Shown in pieces: positions 34,436-46,292 of a DNA stretch of 64,000 nucleotides. Below the pieces are notes generated by a model. It searched no databases. It was not told where the DNA came from and saw only the letters and a list, made by a program, of their open reading frames with translations. The position numbers and the translations under genes are program-made. How positions within the stretch are numbered: position 1 is the first letter of the stretch; each line of letters begins with the position of its first letter. Source of the DNA: Shinisaurus crocodilurus (taxonomy: Eukaryota > Chordata > Lepidosauria > Squamata > Shinisauridae); NCBI GenBank assembly GCA_021292165.1, contig CM037879.1, positions 21,723,525 through 21,787,524 of the forward strand, read 5' to 3'.

Positions 34436-35439
34436 GGCTTTAAGTATAGGAGACAAACGTGGCACCTGCTTGAGGGGCAGGAGAACTGCAGCCTGGCAGA
34501 AAAATTTGGGGGTGCCTTTCCTAACCACTCAGCCTAGCAAGAGCAGGGTGTCTTTTCCCCGAGCCAAATCAGTCCACCAAGGGTGGAGAAAAGCATCCAT
34601 TATTCGCCCGGTACAGCTGCGAGGAGGCAAGGGCCCCTCTCCCAAGTGCAGACACGGTAGAAGTCCGACGAGTAATTCTTTTTGGCTCGCGCTGCAGGAG
34701 CTGAAATGTCACAGCCAGGATATATGATTAATACCCAACACACACCCGACACGACGCTGGAGTGGGTGATCTCACTGACCTTTCCCAAACAGGCACCTCC
34801 CAGTTCGTCCGGGCCTTTGCCTGTGGAGTGCACTTTGCACAGCTGTTCTGCGCCTGCAACTGCCTTGCCCCCAGCTGGACTTCACATGAGAGCGCGCTGA
34901 AAAACTCAAGCCCCAAATACTGACCTCTTCAGATGGAACTTCCAGTTTCTTAACACAAGGACAAGCGTCAACACTGATGCAGCTCCTTTCCTCCCCTCCA
35001 TTTTAAATTTCGGAGGAAGATGAAACAGAGCCTTTCGAGAGCAGCAAGGCCCGTCTGGAAGCCCTCTCGCCCCCCCCCCCCATTCCAGGGTCAAGCCCAG
35101 AAGATGAAGGCACTGCAGATTTGACGCAGAGGTCGGCTGAGGACGGCACCGGCTGGCCATCCATTCTTCGGTCATTAAGAAATGTCCACGTCCCCCTCCC
35201 AGAATAAGCAGAGCAGTTTTACAGAGGGGCTAATTAATATGACGACGAACGAACAGAAACAAGACAGGCAGCACGTTGCCTGGTGGGGGGGGGAGAGAGG
35301 CAGGTGTTTGAAGAATGGATGGAGAAGCAAGGCTGACGGGCCAAACCAAGGTTCCATGTGCGAGTGTCGCTGTCTGTCAATCAAACTGCAAAGCCAGGAA
35401 GACGCTGGGCTCAGGCCACCACTGAGACACCCACTGACA
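34436..35439. other. Unique sequence, no gene seen
   Basis: Moderately GC-rich and without known repeats. No exon is recognised despite long open stretches. Confidence 0.3.
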
Positions 35440-35572
35440 CAGGGGTGGGCCGCCTGCGGCCTTCCAGACGTTTTCGCCTACAACTCCCATCAGCCAACGT
35501 AGCCAATGGTGAAGGACGATGAGCGCTGTAGGCCAACACATCTGGAGGGCGACAACAAGCAGCCCACCCCTG
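35440..35572. mobile_element. hAT MITE with target duplication
   Basis: Ends CAGGGGTGGGCCGCC and AGCCCACCCCTG; flanks cactgaca / cactaaca agree at 7 of 8. Confidence 0.85.
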
Positions 35573-35737
35573 CACTAACAGTTCTCTTTTTATATTGCAG
35601 CAGCTGCCTTGCCCCAAGAGTCACCGCTGCCCACAGCTCCAGATCATCAGCAAACCCCACATAATATGAACATTTTCTCCCCCGGAATAAGAGCATCTTC
35701 TTCTCACAAGGGATCCAATGAGTTAACTCAGTCGTAT

Positions 35738-35880
35738 CCCACAACCTGATGCCCTCCAGATGCGTTGGACCGCAACTCCTATAATTCCCGGCCAGCATGG
35801 CCCATGGGCCATGCTGGCTGGGAATTATGGGAATTGCGGTCCAACACATCTGGGGGGGGCACCAGGTTGGTAAAAGCTGA
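35738..35880. mobile_element. Family C palindromic MITE
   Basis: gccctccagatgcgttggac at left is mirrored by gtccaacacatctgggggg. Near-perfect centre around ggcccatgggcc. Confidence 0.8.
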
Positions 35881-36918
35881 GTTAGCACCTTGGTGCAGAG
35901 CAAACTTATTGGCATGCTGCATGCTGGGGAGGAGGGGTAAACGAGCAGGGAGGCACGGAGGAAGAGCGGGCCCTACGATCGATAGCACCGCCGAGCGAGG
36001 AGTCCCTCCAGCACCCCACCCCGTCAACTCATCGCTTTCTCTGTAAACATTATTTATAGTGCTTACAGCGTTTGCCGTGTTTGTAGCACCTGGTAACAGC
36101 GACGCAAAGTAAAGCCACGTCCTGCTCATTTTTAGTTGAAACGAATGACATCAGACTGGAAATTGAGAAGGAAACTGTGAAGGATCAGCAACAGGATCCT
36201 TTGCGTGAGTTCGGCAATTATAGGGTTAACCGGCAATGAGAAACAGCTTCAATTAGCGCCGGCAATCACCTCCGAGCTCTAGCGACCACCCGCGAGGCTT
36301 TTACTCACAAAAGGAAAACCGCAGCCCTTTAAATGCCCAAATAAGGCTTTTTTTTGTTTATACAATAACACAGGATGGAACTAGCAGGTCTTTAGGAATA
36401 CTATACTGTCAACACAACCTTATCTGACCCCCGTCTTACCCAATGATCAGGCTCCCAGGCTAGCAGATCGAATCTTGTCAGTGTCCTTAGATCAGAGACT
36501 CTAGCCTAGTCAGTGTCAGCCTAACTCCCGATCGGCGCCTCGTGGATGAGAATGGTGTACCCGGACTGCTTGCTTTAAGGTGGATCTGGCCCTGGCATAC
36601 CCGTGGTTCCCAACAACCCAAACCCGGAAGGGAGAGGGGTTTTCTACCCCTGAGTTCCCGCTTCCCCGCCCTCCAGGTCAGGTGGGGGCTTCTGCCTGCC
36701 CCCTTCGTTCAGGTGGGCTTATCCCTGCCCGGGAAGAAGGTGACGTACTGGTACTCTGCAGCTCTTTGAGACTGCCCTGATAGCTTGATGATCCTTGATG
36801 GCTCTTCCTTGGTTTTGTGGATCTCCACCGAGACCCTCCTTTGTTGGGGATGATGGTCCGTCTGCTACTTCTCCGATGACTTCATCCCCCCTCCCTTGCC
36901 CCCTCCCTTGGGCGAAAG

Positions 36919-36967
<49 letters not shown>

Positions 36968-37051
36968 CCTGTGTTGGGCTTTCTCCACAGAAACATACTT
37001 TCAAGGTAACTGATGGGAAGTCCATTTTTGTCGTTCGTGGTACCTGTAGAA
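35881..37051. other. Unique sequence; possible conserved element and a microsatellite
   Basis: 36180-36360 is repeat-free and compact (attatagggttaaccggcaa; gcttcaattagcgccggcaa), a candidate regulatory element. No exon seen. Confidence 0.3.
36920..36965. repeat. (GT)n microsatellite
   Basis: Twenty-plus uninterrupted GT units. Confidence 0.97.
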
Positions 37052-37172
37052 CAGCCTTTCCCCAACCTGGACTGCAGTAGAACGTGATGGACTACAGCTT
37101 CCAGCGTCGCCCAAGCAGCGTGGCCAGCTGGGGAGGGGTAGTCCAAAATATATGGAAGGCACCAGGTTGGAG
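37052..37172. mobile_element. Family C MITE, diverged
   Basis: cagcctttccccaacctgga at left and ggaaggcaccaggttggaga at right. Confidence 0.7.
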
Positions 37173-37189
37173 ACCAAAAGAGCTTAGTG

Positions 37190-37260
37190 GTGCAATCCTA
37201 TGTGTGTTTACTCAGAAGCAAGTCCACTGAGTTCCGTAAAGTGAAAGTGTACAAGATTGC
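37190..37260. mobile_element. Family E MITE, half
   Basis: gtgcaatcctatgtgtgttt, actcagaagcaagtccactg. Confidence 0.55.
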
Positions 37261-37329
37261 AGCAGCCTTAGCCTGTGTCGCTGGAATCTCTGCATATGAG
37301 TTGGGAGCAGATATAGGGGCTTTCACCTT

Positions 37330-37588
37330 GAAGAAGTCTGAGTGCAAGGTGAAAGGGAGAAATGTGCTAAGCGAAAAGCACGTCAAACGAATCCTTTACA
37401 GGACCATCTTCCATCTGGAAACCTGTGTCCTCACTGTGGGAAGCTGTGTGGATCTAGAATTGGCCTCCACAGTCACTTACGGACCTATCGCTAGAGTCTA
37501 CACAATTTTTTAGGATTTCCTCTTTTTATAATTTTCTTTTTGTAATTTTATCCTGGAAGACAATCTTACTCGGTCACGAGTGATCGCG
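37330..37588 (+). mobile_element. LINE fragment with zinc-finger tail, copy 2
   Basis: About 96 percent identical by eye to 47974-48241 over the shared part. Carries tcctcactgtgggaagctgt and ends cggtcacgagtgatcgc. The copy is 5'-truncated, so only the last part of the coding end and the 3' UTR remain. Confidence 0.85.
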
Positions 37589-37696
37589 TACTACTACAAG
37601 CCCCCTACAAAGATACATCCTACGCAGCATGGGGGCTGCTTGCCCCGGGGGCAATCTCACACCACTAAGGAGCATGTGGGAATACTGCAACCACGC

Positions 37697-37830
37697 TGAA
37701 TTTATTGTTATTATTATTAATTTCATTTATACACTGCCCAATAGCTGAAGCTCTCTGGGCGGTCCACAGCAATTCATAAAACACAGTTACAATAATAAAA
37801 ATGCAGCATCAAATACAGCATGAAATTGAG
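37697..37830 (-). mobile_element. L2-like LINE 3' end
   Basis: acactgcccaatagctgaag and ctctctgggcggtccacagc in reverse, with (TTA)n at left. Confidence 0.7.
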
Positions 37831-38019
37831 AATGAATCGGGAAACAGAAGAATGTATCACATCAAAAAGCCATGTGCGAAAGTTGCAACCAATCGAATTA
37901 TTTCCCACCGACCCAGAATAACTATTTACCACCCAGCCAGAGTGCATATTGCTGGGAAACAGCCACAAGAATCAAACAACATGTGGGTGCGCACACTCCC
38001 CAGCGGTATGATGCCACAC

Positions 38020-38212
38020 CACTGGGAAGTGAAAGAGTCCCCGCTCGGCCATGAAACTCACTGGGTGACTTTGGGCCACCCAGCCTAACCGACCTCACAG
38101 GGTTGTTGTGAGGATAAAATGGAGAGGAGGAGGAGGATTATGTAAGCTGCCTTGGGTTCCTTGCAGGAAAAAAGGCGGGGTATAAATATAATAAATAATT
38201 AATAAATAAATA
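38020..38212 (+). mobile_element. Sauria-type SINE
   Basis: gaaactcactgggtgacttt through ggaggattatgtaagctgcc and an (AATA)n tail. Head partly lost. Confidence 0.85.
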
Positions 38213-38794
38213 AACTTTCTGCAACAAAATCTGCACACTGCTCAAAACACACCATCACATTCTAGACTTCACAGGTTAACCAATGGAGGCTGGAGAGGTC
38301 TGCTGTATGGATCCTTCTGCTTTGGGGAGATGGGGCTGGGGGGGGGGGGTAAGGAAGAGAAATGGCCTTTGGGTCCATTTAAAAACAACAACAACAACCA
38401 CCACCCTAGGAATACTATGGAAGAGGTTGATTTATTTGGTCAAAGAACAATTTGCACAGGCTCAAATCTTCCAGACTTCTACCACTGCCCTCTTCCCTCT
38501 CTGCTGTTTCTGTATAATGTTTTTAACAAGAGGAATAAAGAGCTCAATGAGACAATGGAGTCAACTTAACGTAATCCCCCTCATATCTTAAATGGGCTAG
38601 CTTTACCCTCAACATTCCCTCCCACCTAATAACATTGTTAAAAGGACCTATGGGTTTAACTTCTGCTTTTCAACATGATCCTTGCCAAGCTTTTCAGCTT
38701 ATGGCCATGTTAAATCCCCTCTAGCTTTCCGTCCTTTACCTCCCAATTTTGGAGGAATTTATTGTTTGCAACAGAACTCCCCAAGTCAGTATGG
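38213..38794. other. No gene recognised
   Basis: Contains a G-run (38337-38350) and (CAA)n (38384). Otherwise single-copy-looking. Confidence 0.35.
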
Positions 38795-38925
38795 CTGGGG
38801 CAAACAGCTTGGTGCCCTCCAGACGTTTTAGACTACAGCACCCATACGCCCTGGCCATGCTGGCTGGGGCTGATAGGAACTGTACTCCAAAAACTCTGGG
38901 AGGCATCAAGTTGCCAACCCCTGCA
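38795..38925. mobile_element. Family C MITE
   Basis: ttggtgccctccagacgttt at left, gggaggcatcaagttgcca at right. Confidence 0.65.
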
Positions 38926-38929
38926 GTAT

Positions 38930-39100
38930 GGTGATGGAGAGAGAGCTGGACTTCACCCTGGGAGACCCGAGTTCAAATCTCCAATCAGCTCCACAACACC
39001 CTCAGCCTAACCCACCTCACAACATCATTGTGAGGATGAAATGGAGTAACCACCATGAATCCTAACCTGAGCTCTTTGGGATAGAAGCATGATAAATAAG
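38930..39100 (+). mobile_element. Old tRNA-derived SINE
   Basis: Head tggtgatggagagagagctg and B box GAGTTCAAATCTCC, then cctcagcctaacccacctca. Strongly diverged Sauria-type copy. Confidence 0.6.
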
Positions 39101-39164
39101 ACTCCGTGAAAGCCTTAATGTTTCCCCAGCTGCCTTTCACACTGCATTCTTACCCAGTGGATTC

Positions 39165-39362
39165 ACTAATTATTTTTATCTACCCGTCTTCTAAAGAGTG
39201 CTGGGTGGAGTCCCTCACTTTTATTTTCACAACAATCCCATAAGGTAGGCTCGATTAAGAAACAGTGGCAGGGCCAAGGTCACCCAGTGAACTTTGGCCA
39301 AATGGGGATTCGAACCTGCATCTTGTTGGTCCAAGTCCAACACTATAACCACACTGGATCTC
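39165..39362 (-). mobile_element. Ancient tRNA-derived SINE (MIR-like or Sauria-type)
   Basis: Reverse B box in ggggattcgaacctgcatct, then gtccaacactataaccac. Body cacaacaatcccataaggta and gccaaggtcacccagtgaac. Confidence 0.6.
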
Positions 39363-39714
39363 TTGTTCTCTTGGGAGACTTTCTGAAAAATTAACTACAA
39401 GACCCTTTGGGGAGGGGGAACATAACGTAACACTATTACCTTTCTTGATTGCTCACCAGACTGACTTGCAGTCAGTTCATCCTACCTGTAAGATGCCCAT
39501 GCTAAATATGAGAGTCGTGTTTTTCCCTAAATAATAATATTCTTCATCCTTCTCAGTTTCCTGTAACACTGGAAATGCCAGCCCACGCCTTCTGACAATC
39601 TGCAATAATTAACCTGATTACAATTGATTCAGAAACATCCCACCCCCCTCACCACCTCAGAATATTCCTCACGCTTCCAGTAACTTTGATCCACATTTGA
39701 GCCATTACCTAAAT
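39363..39714. other. Unique sequence, no gene seen
   Basis: No exon or repeat recognised. Confidence 0.35.
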
Positions 39715-40447
39715 CAGGGGTGCAGAAGCTCTTTCAGCCCGAGGGCCGGATTTCATTTTGGAGAAGCTCTCAGGGGCTGCATTCCCATGGTGGGCAGAGC
39801 ATATTTTAGCTTAAAGCTCTTACTGCCAGCAACTAAGCCTTAGGAGAGGAATTTCAACCTTTTTATTTTATTTGCAGTTATAACAAAACAAAAGGGGGGG
39901 GCAACAACAACACTAACCAAAAAAACCCATAAGTATTCACAACAACATTAACTGAAAAGAAAAAAAGATGATTCAACACTTCTGTTTCAAATATATACGT
40001 TAATATAAGCAGACCATATATCTAAATAAGCATCCGGACAAAATTGAAGACCATCGGATATACGTTCAAATGCAGCAGAAGCAGTAAGATGTTCAGACCA
40101 CTGAATGATAGGCGGCGGGTGTTTATCCTTCCAGGCTTGCAGTATGAATCTCTTTGCAACCGCTAGGGCTTTCAAAGTCCACTTTGGCTGGCTGGCTGTT
40201 AATCCCCATGTCACAGATATAGAATTTAAAAACGCATGAGCATCTGCAATTATCACAAGAGTTTTCAAGAACAACATTTATGCAGGCAGTAACTTCCATC
40301 CAGAAAGAAGCCACCACCTTTTAGAAGGGGCGGGGGGACTGCACAAAACCTGGGAAATGACCAAACAATCAGTGGTTGGGAGAAAGTGGATGTGGCTTTC
40401 TGGGGACTTCCACATTTGGCTCCTTGGCTTGAGGTTCTGCACCTCTG
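39715..40447. mobile_element. hAT element hosting an L1 fragment
   Basis: Ends CAGGGGTGCAGAAGCTC and GAGGTTCTGCACCTCTG. Flanks acctaaat (39707-39714) and acctagat (40448-40455) agree at 7 of 8. Interior interrupted by an L1 piece in reverse. Confidence 0.85.
39855..40320 (-). mobile_element. L1-type LINE 3' end, nested
   Basis: Minus-strand frame 40277-39987 encodes KRFILQAWKDKHPPPIIQWSEHL and LDIWSAY, the L1 ORF2 C-terminal pattern. A T-rich end (its poly-A-like tail in reverse) lies near 39860. Confidence 0.75.
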
Positions 40448-40557
40448 ACCTAGATAATATGTTGTTATGTATAAAAAATAATCTGGTGCTATTACTGAAT
40501 AAAATTAATGTGAATTTCTTGCCAGAAAGAATATATTATGTTCAGACTCAGTGGCCA

Positions 40558-40801
40558 TATTTTATTTATTTATTTATTATATTTACATCTCACCTTTTTT
40601 CCTGCAAGGAACCCAGTCTGGCTTACCTAATCCTCCTCCTCCTCTCCATTTTATCCTCACAACAATCCTGTGTGGTAAGTTAGGCTGAGAGTCAGTGACT
40701 GGTCCAAAGTCACCCAGTGAGTTTCATGGCCAAACGGGGACTAGAACCCAGAACTTCCAAATCCCAGTCCAACACTCTAACCACTACACCACACTGGCTC
40801 T
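40558..40801 (-). mobile_element. Sauria-type SINE, full length
   Basis: (TTTA)n tail at left, then tttttcctgcaaggaaccca, then ccactacaccacactggctc head. Confidence 0.9.
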
Positions 40802-41104
40802 TGACTGGATGATGAGCAGACGATGAAGGGCCAGAAGCAACACCAGAAACAGGAGCCGGAGAGGAGATGACTTTGGGGCAACCAGAAAGCTAGCTTACCC
40901 TTGAGCAGGTCTGAAATTGGAAATTAGAGGGCCAGGAAGAGTATTAAGCATCCCCCAAGTCCTTTTCCTTTAATGCAAATACAGGGCCTAAGCTCCATAA
41001 AGGGGCAAGATTCCAGTTTTGGAGCTATGCCGAAGGAGGACCATGCACTCAGCTGACAGCAGCCTGCAGAAGACAGGTGCCTGCTTCCAAGGATTCAGGA
41101 TGGG

Positions 41105-41203
41105 GCAACTCTATGAATCGCATGGGCTGCTGGTTGGCCGCTGTGTGAACAGAATGCTGGACTAGATGGACCCTTGGACTGATGCAGCATGGCTATTCTT
41201 ATG
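41105..41203 (+). mobile_element. CR1-like LINE 3' tip
   Basis: gtgtgaacagaatgctggac, tagatggacccttggactga, then ttcttatgttctta. Confidence 0.8.
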
Positions 41204-41429
41204 TTCTTAGTGGCAGAGTGCAGGTTGCCTATCCCCGGTGTAGCCAATACTGAGCTTGGAGAACCCAATGATCTTACTGAGCATAAGAGAGCTTCCCATG
41301 TTCCTATGTTACTTCCTACATTCCTACTGGAAGGTTGTTTTTTAAATTTTCTTCAAAAAAGATGTAGCACACAGTATCCCCTTCCATAGTAAGCCAAAGC
41401 AGTAGTAAGAGGTTCTAATTGGGAATTCC

Positions 41430-41459
41430 CAGAGTTTGCACATATATGTGCAAACTCTG
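41430..41459. repeat. Perfect 30-bp palindrome
   Basis: CAGAGTTTGCACATA followed directly by its exact reverse complement, with no loop. Confidence 0.98.
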
Positions 41460-41717
41460 TTAGGGAATGACAGTTACCGTATATCTACCCTGGAATTTGG
41501 CTTGCTACTACCCACTAAATAATATTCTTCACCCTATGGTCCATTTGACCATCTCTGCATTAGATGAACTTATGGGTAGGGATGCTCTAAGATTTCATTC
41601 AGTCTGCATTTGTAAGCAAACCAACCTGATTTGCACCACCCAGAGTAATATGCACATTGGAACACAGTTATCTTCCCGATTCCGCACTTTTTCAAATCGT
41701 GCAATGTTGTTTTTGGC

Positions 41718-41855
41718 TAGAGATGAGAAGGCCTGGGGGGAAAAAAACAGAAAAAAATTGGGGCAAATCCCCCCCCGTTTTTTTTTCCTGGAAAAAAACC
41801 CAATGGGGTTTCCCCCCAATTTTTTTCAGTTTTTTTCTGCGCCTTCGCATCTCTA
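41718..41855. mobile_element. Palindromic hAT MITE rich in G/T and A/C runs
   Basis: Ends TAGAGATGAGAAGGC and GCGCCTTCGCATCTCTA. Perfect 8-bp target duplication tttttggc at 41710-41717 and 41856-41863. Confidence 0.9.
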
Positions 41856-41863
41856 TTTTTGGC

Positions 41864-42719
41864 TTTTAAAAAAACCCAGACGCAAATGAGCCAGAAAATG
41901 TGTACAAATGTTTGTATGCCTTTTAAAAAACCAAACCAATGCAGATTAATGCAGAAACGGGATGGAACGGATTTATAAATGAACACATGAGAAACTGCCA
42001 TGGACCAAAAATAGTCTAATATGACCACAGTCTAATCTGTCCATCCCTATCTATGGGATGGGAGCATTACATAGCTCAGCAACAGAATGCATGCATAAGG
42101 TCCTATGCTTCTCCAGTTGAAGCATTTCAGGCATCAGTGCTCGCAGAAGGCCACTCACCACATGAGGCTCTGGGAAGCCACTGGCAGTCACAGCAGAACT
42201 CAGCACTAGTCTAGAATAGATGAATCAACGGTGTGACTGCTTAAGGCAGCTGCACGCTATCGTATGTGGAAAACTTCAAAACAACAGGTCCCAGCATGCC
42301 GTCCTCACATAACCCCCCAAAAGTTCCCTTCATTAGTGTCACCTTCCCCAGATTTTTGTTAAGACTACAAACAAGTTTGTGCCCACATTCTCCTCAAGGG
42401 GATTTCTGGCCAGATAAGAGAAGCACATGGGACTTCCCAGCCTCCCTTTTATTCCAGATATAGATGCTTCCTGTTTCAAGTGCCTTCCACACACATTTCA
42501 AGCAAGGAAGGATCCAACTGGAAGCCTCTTAGAAGGGGAGGAGAAGGGGGAAATTGTGAAAGGTGGGGGGGGAGTATGTGTTGCACTTGTGTAAGGTTGT
42601 GCAAACATGTCTGCATTCGACACACATGGATCTTTGGGTGCATCTCACCAGGAAATTTAACACTGGATGCCCTAGAGATACCTTTTGTCCCTGCTTCTGG
42701 AGTGCATAGAAAGATAGTG
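41864..42719. other. Unique sequence, no gene seen
   Basis: No exon, RNA or repeat recognised. Confidence 0.35.
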
Positions 42720-43040
42720 ACTGGGTTCAGACAACACGATAATCCACTCTCAAGGGTTGAGTGTGGGTTGTTATTGAACTGTAGATTGTTCTGAACCATG
42801 GGTTATTGTGTTATCTGAACCCAGCTGTGCTAACAAGCCATGGTTTGTTTACTACTAACAACCCTTGAAGAGAACCCATGGTTTGTTGTTGGGTTGTGAA
42901 CTGTGGGTTGTTCACCATGGTTTGTTATCTTGGCTGGGTTCAGACAACATGATAACCCACAGTTCAACAACAACCCACGCTTAACCCATACTCAATCCCT
43001 GAGTGTGGGTGACCATGTTCTCTGAACCCAGTCAGTGCCT
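42720..43040. mobile_element. Large foldback built of aaccca/tgggtt words
   Basis: ACTGGGTTCAGACAACACG at left and gttctctgaacccagt at right. Inside, several complementary pieces such as accatgggttattgtgttat and caacatgataacccacagtt. No clear target duplication. Confidence 0.65.
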
Positions 43041-44340
43041 TCTCTGAAAAGTGACACTCCCTGCGTCTTCCTTGGTCTTCTTTCTCTCCTGTTCCTAAGC
43101 AACCTGAAGTGTTCCAGTATATCAGTATCTCAAACATCACAGCTTGTGCTAATTCCAAGCCCTGGAATGGACACCTGCTAAAAACAAAAATTGAAAGAGA
43201 AAGAGAGAGAGAGATTTGACCACAAAAGATTGGCCAGAAACACCCAACAATGCAAGTGCCAAAGATTCCTCTGCCAACTAACATAAAAGGAAACTGTTCC
43301 CACATGCGATTCAGAGATACTTTTTATTTTGTCAGTCAAGAACAACAACAACAAGCAGGGGACACTGGAAGAGGTCAGCTACTTGGACACCAACTTGGCA
43401 GTAAATAACTCCCTCAGTGTTCTCCGGAGAGTCCCAATTCCTAGATCAACACAACTGAAGAACTTATTCAGACAAGACAGTGGACACAAAGACTTTGCTC
43501 CCCCTGTCAAAGCTGCCACACTGCCACACGTTTATCTGCCAAGACAACTTGAAACTGTAGGGTAGAAACTACTGTATGAAAATGGCTAACAGGAACAGTT
43601 AGCTCCACCAATTGTACTGAAAGTTTCTGTACTTCGCCCCAGCTTGAACCAACTTGTGTTCACTCAAACCGAAGGACAGTTGCATTCTAAGGGTCACCTT
43701 CCAGATCTGTTAATACAAGTGTCAGAAGTATAAAGTGCAAACATCACGGGTTGGGCAATATAATACACAAATTCAAGTATTCTTCAAACATTACAAGCAT
43801 GCACAACCACCCCTCATAAATCTCCTGAAGTGTCAACACTTGAAGAATTAAGTTTGTTTACATGAAGGACCTCACATCTTTCCCAGAAGCTTAAAAAGTT
43901 TTAAGAAGCCGCAGCAATATGAGCTGAGTAGTTAAGCTCTGGACCTACACATGCTTGATTTGTAACTACGGTACTCTTTTTTGGCCTTAAGTCTCTTCAG
44001 TAATAGTAATAATAATAATAATAAAATCTTCGCATAACAGAACACACTGACTGAAAAGCAAGAGCGGCCAAGCTGTATAAACAATACAAATTGCTAATAG
44101 AAGCAAGATTCCAACTCATGATTCTCTGCTTGGAAACAGTTGCCATCAGTTGCCATGGAATGTGACAGAGCCCATGGATACACAAACCTTTTCAGAAGCA
44201 GCTTGCTTGGGTAACATACCCTTTTGTGCATTTGCATGAAGACTTGTTTACCAGTTTGAGAGGTTAATCTTCCCCCCTCCCCCACCCCCACCCATGTAAT
44301 CTCAGCAAACTAGTTCACACAGTCTATCATTATGCGCAAT
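43041..44340. other. No gene recognised
   Basis: Holds (GA)n at 43197-43214 and (TAA)n at 44002-44023. The open frame at 43329-43565 is not recognised and lacks splice context. Confidence 0.35.
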
Positions 44341-44344
44341 ACCC

Positions 44345-44474
44345 TTCCACCCAGCCTTCTCCAACCTGCTGCCCCTCCTGATGTGTCGGACTACAACCCC
44401 CACCATCCCCATGATGATGGGAGTTGTAGTCCAACACATCAAGAGGGCGGCAGGTAGGCTGGGGAAGGCTCCGC
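44345..44474. mobile_element. Family C MITE
   Basis: cagccttctccaacctgctg at left is mirrored by ggcaggtaggctggggaag; centre ccccatgatgatggg. Confidence 0.8.
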
Positions 44475-44717
44475 CATTTGTAACCTCCAAAGACACTTCT
44501 GAGGAGTGCCAGGTAATCTGAAAGAGCATGGGGAACCTCTTCGTCACATCACATAATAGATGGCCGACCGCAATGCACATGGCAAGGATGGACACGAGAC
44601 TGCTTTTCTGAGAGGAAGGGCATGCATGCGGATATCTCCTCCCCAGCCAGGAGTGCCTTGACTTGCCACTTCTTGTCGATCTGGCCTGTGACCCTCTCGT
44701 GCTGCATGGGGTAGTCA

Positions 44718-44905
44718 TAAGAACATAAGAAGAGCCATGCTGGATCAGACCAAGAGTCCATCTAATCCAGCATTCTGTTCACACAGTGGCCAACCAGCTG
44801 CCCACAGGAAACCCACAAGCAGGACATGAGTGCGACAGCACCCCTCCCACCCATGTTCCCCAGCAACTGGTGTACATAGGCATGCTGCCTCTTATGGAAT
44901 GGTCA
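44718..44905 (-). mobile_element. CR1-like LINE 3' end
   Basis: taagaacataagaagagcca, tgctggatcagaccaagagt and ccagcattctgttcacacag match the reverse of 2120-2268. Confidence 0.85.
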
Positions 44906-45149
44906 GCCATAGAATGTGAGCCTTCTGCAATGCACATGCAATCATGTAGCTGTACAGGCCAGCAGGAAAGAACAAGATTAACAGCCCAAAGGGGCTTCAC
45001 ACATGCACACAGCTGCCCTGGAGAAGCCACAACAGTTGCTCTCTCTGGAGCGAAATTGAATGTTTACTTCCGGCCACAAGTGAACCGACAGGTACTCTGA
45101 ACAGCCCAACTCCCCTACACAGAGTTAGGTGAGCTAAACCCATCGATTT

Positions 45150-45312
45150 CACTAGATTTCATAGATCATAGAGTTGGAAGGGGCCTACAAGGCTATCAAG
45201 TCCAACCCCCTGCTCAATGCAGAAAACTAAAGGAGGGGTCTCCCATCCAAGTGATAACCAGGCCTGACCCTGCTTAGCTTTCCATGCTCAGACAAGCTGA
45301 GCCAGCGTGAGC
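45150..45312 (-). mobile_element. 5S rRNA-derived SINE
   Basis: Tail tcatagatcatagagttgga at left, 5S-like part ccatccaagtgataaccagg and cctgaccctgcttagctttc at right. Confidence 0.82.
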
Positions 45313-46184
45313 CATAGGCCTGTATATTTTAATGTGAATAGGTGCCCCTAATTCTGCCAAAAGTTGCCCGCACAGACAAACCCAAATGCCTAACCATACA
45401 CCTTCATCACATTATCCTTCCTACCAACAGAACACACAAGCAGTATTAGCAACATCTCTTCTCCCTCACCCCTTTCCCCTTTGAAAGTGCCAGCTTTATC
45501 ACCATCATCAGGACCCTGTCCATATCAACAAGGCACAAAGAGGTGAGAACTAGCACTGGTGAGCAGATAGAGAAAACAAACAGAATGTGCTAGGCGTAAG
45601 TAACTGTGTGAATGGATGAGTGTGATGCAGCCATAGCACACATGCACTCCATAATTAACACTGATGTTCATTAGCAGTACACATTCCCAGGAACAAGAGT
45701 AACCAGTAACATCTCATCTAAAAGTTAGCTGGAAGTACAAGGTTGAGAGTGAAGGGAATGGAGCAAATAACAGCCTGAATTAGGCCGCACCAATTTAACG
45801 TCCCTCACATTCACCTCTCCTAGCCAAGGCTTCCATTCTCCAAACCCTTATAGACCCCTAGACAACCACCAGCTTTCCAGGATGGCCACTTTGACAGGGT
45901 GTGGGGAGTTATGGGCCAAGATCCGATGCTCTCCAAAATTGGCCTGCTTCAAAGCCCAATTGTTCATCCACATCCACCTTGCACCTTTGGAACTGACAGC
46001 TACAGGCCAGATATCAGGGTGGCCAGCCCCTATTTACAGCCAGGCTTCCATCACATTCATCAAATCAGGAGGCGGCAAACCCTGAACTGTCTCAGAGTTC
46101 AAACCACTGACTGAAAACATTTTAAAAAAAATAAAAAAAATACCCATGTCCCACTTACAGCATCCTCCCTTCTTAACCCCCCCC
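45313..46184. other. Unique sequence, no gene seen
   Basis: No exon or repeat recognised. Confidence 0.35.
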
Positions 46185-46186
46185 CA

Positions 46187-46292
46187 ACTTGGTGCCCCTC
46201 CAGATGTGTTGGGACTATGACTACCATCATCCCTGAGGATGATGGGAGCTGTAGTCCAACGCATCTGGAGGGGCACCAGGTTGGGGAAGGCC
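46187..46292. mobile_element. Family C MITE
   Basis: cttggtgcccctccagatgt at left is mirrored by catctggaggggcaccaggt; core catccctgaggatgatggg. It is the repeat closest to exon 1 on its intronic side. Confidence 0.8.

Noticed and set aside
37187..37513. 108-residue protein
   Set aside because: It reads the zinc-finger LINE fragment in a different frame from the open copy at 47726.
41595..42028. Phe/Gly/Lys-rich frames
   Set aside because: They read through the homopolymer-rich palindromic hAT MITE.
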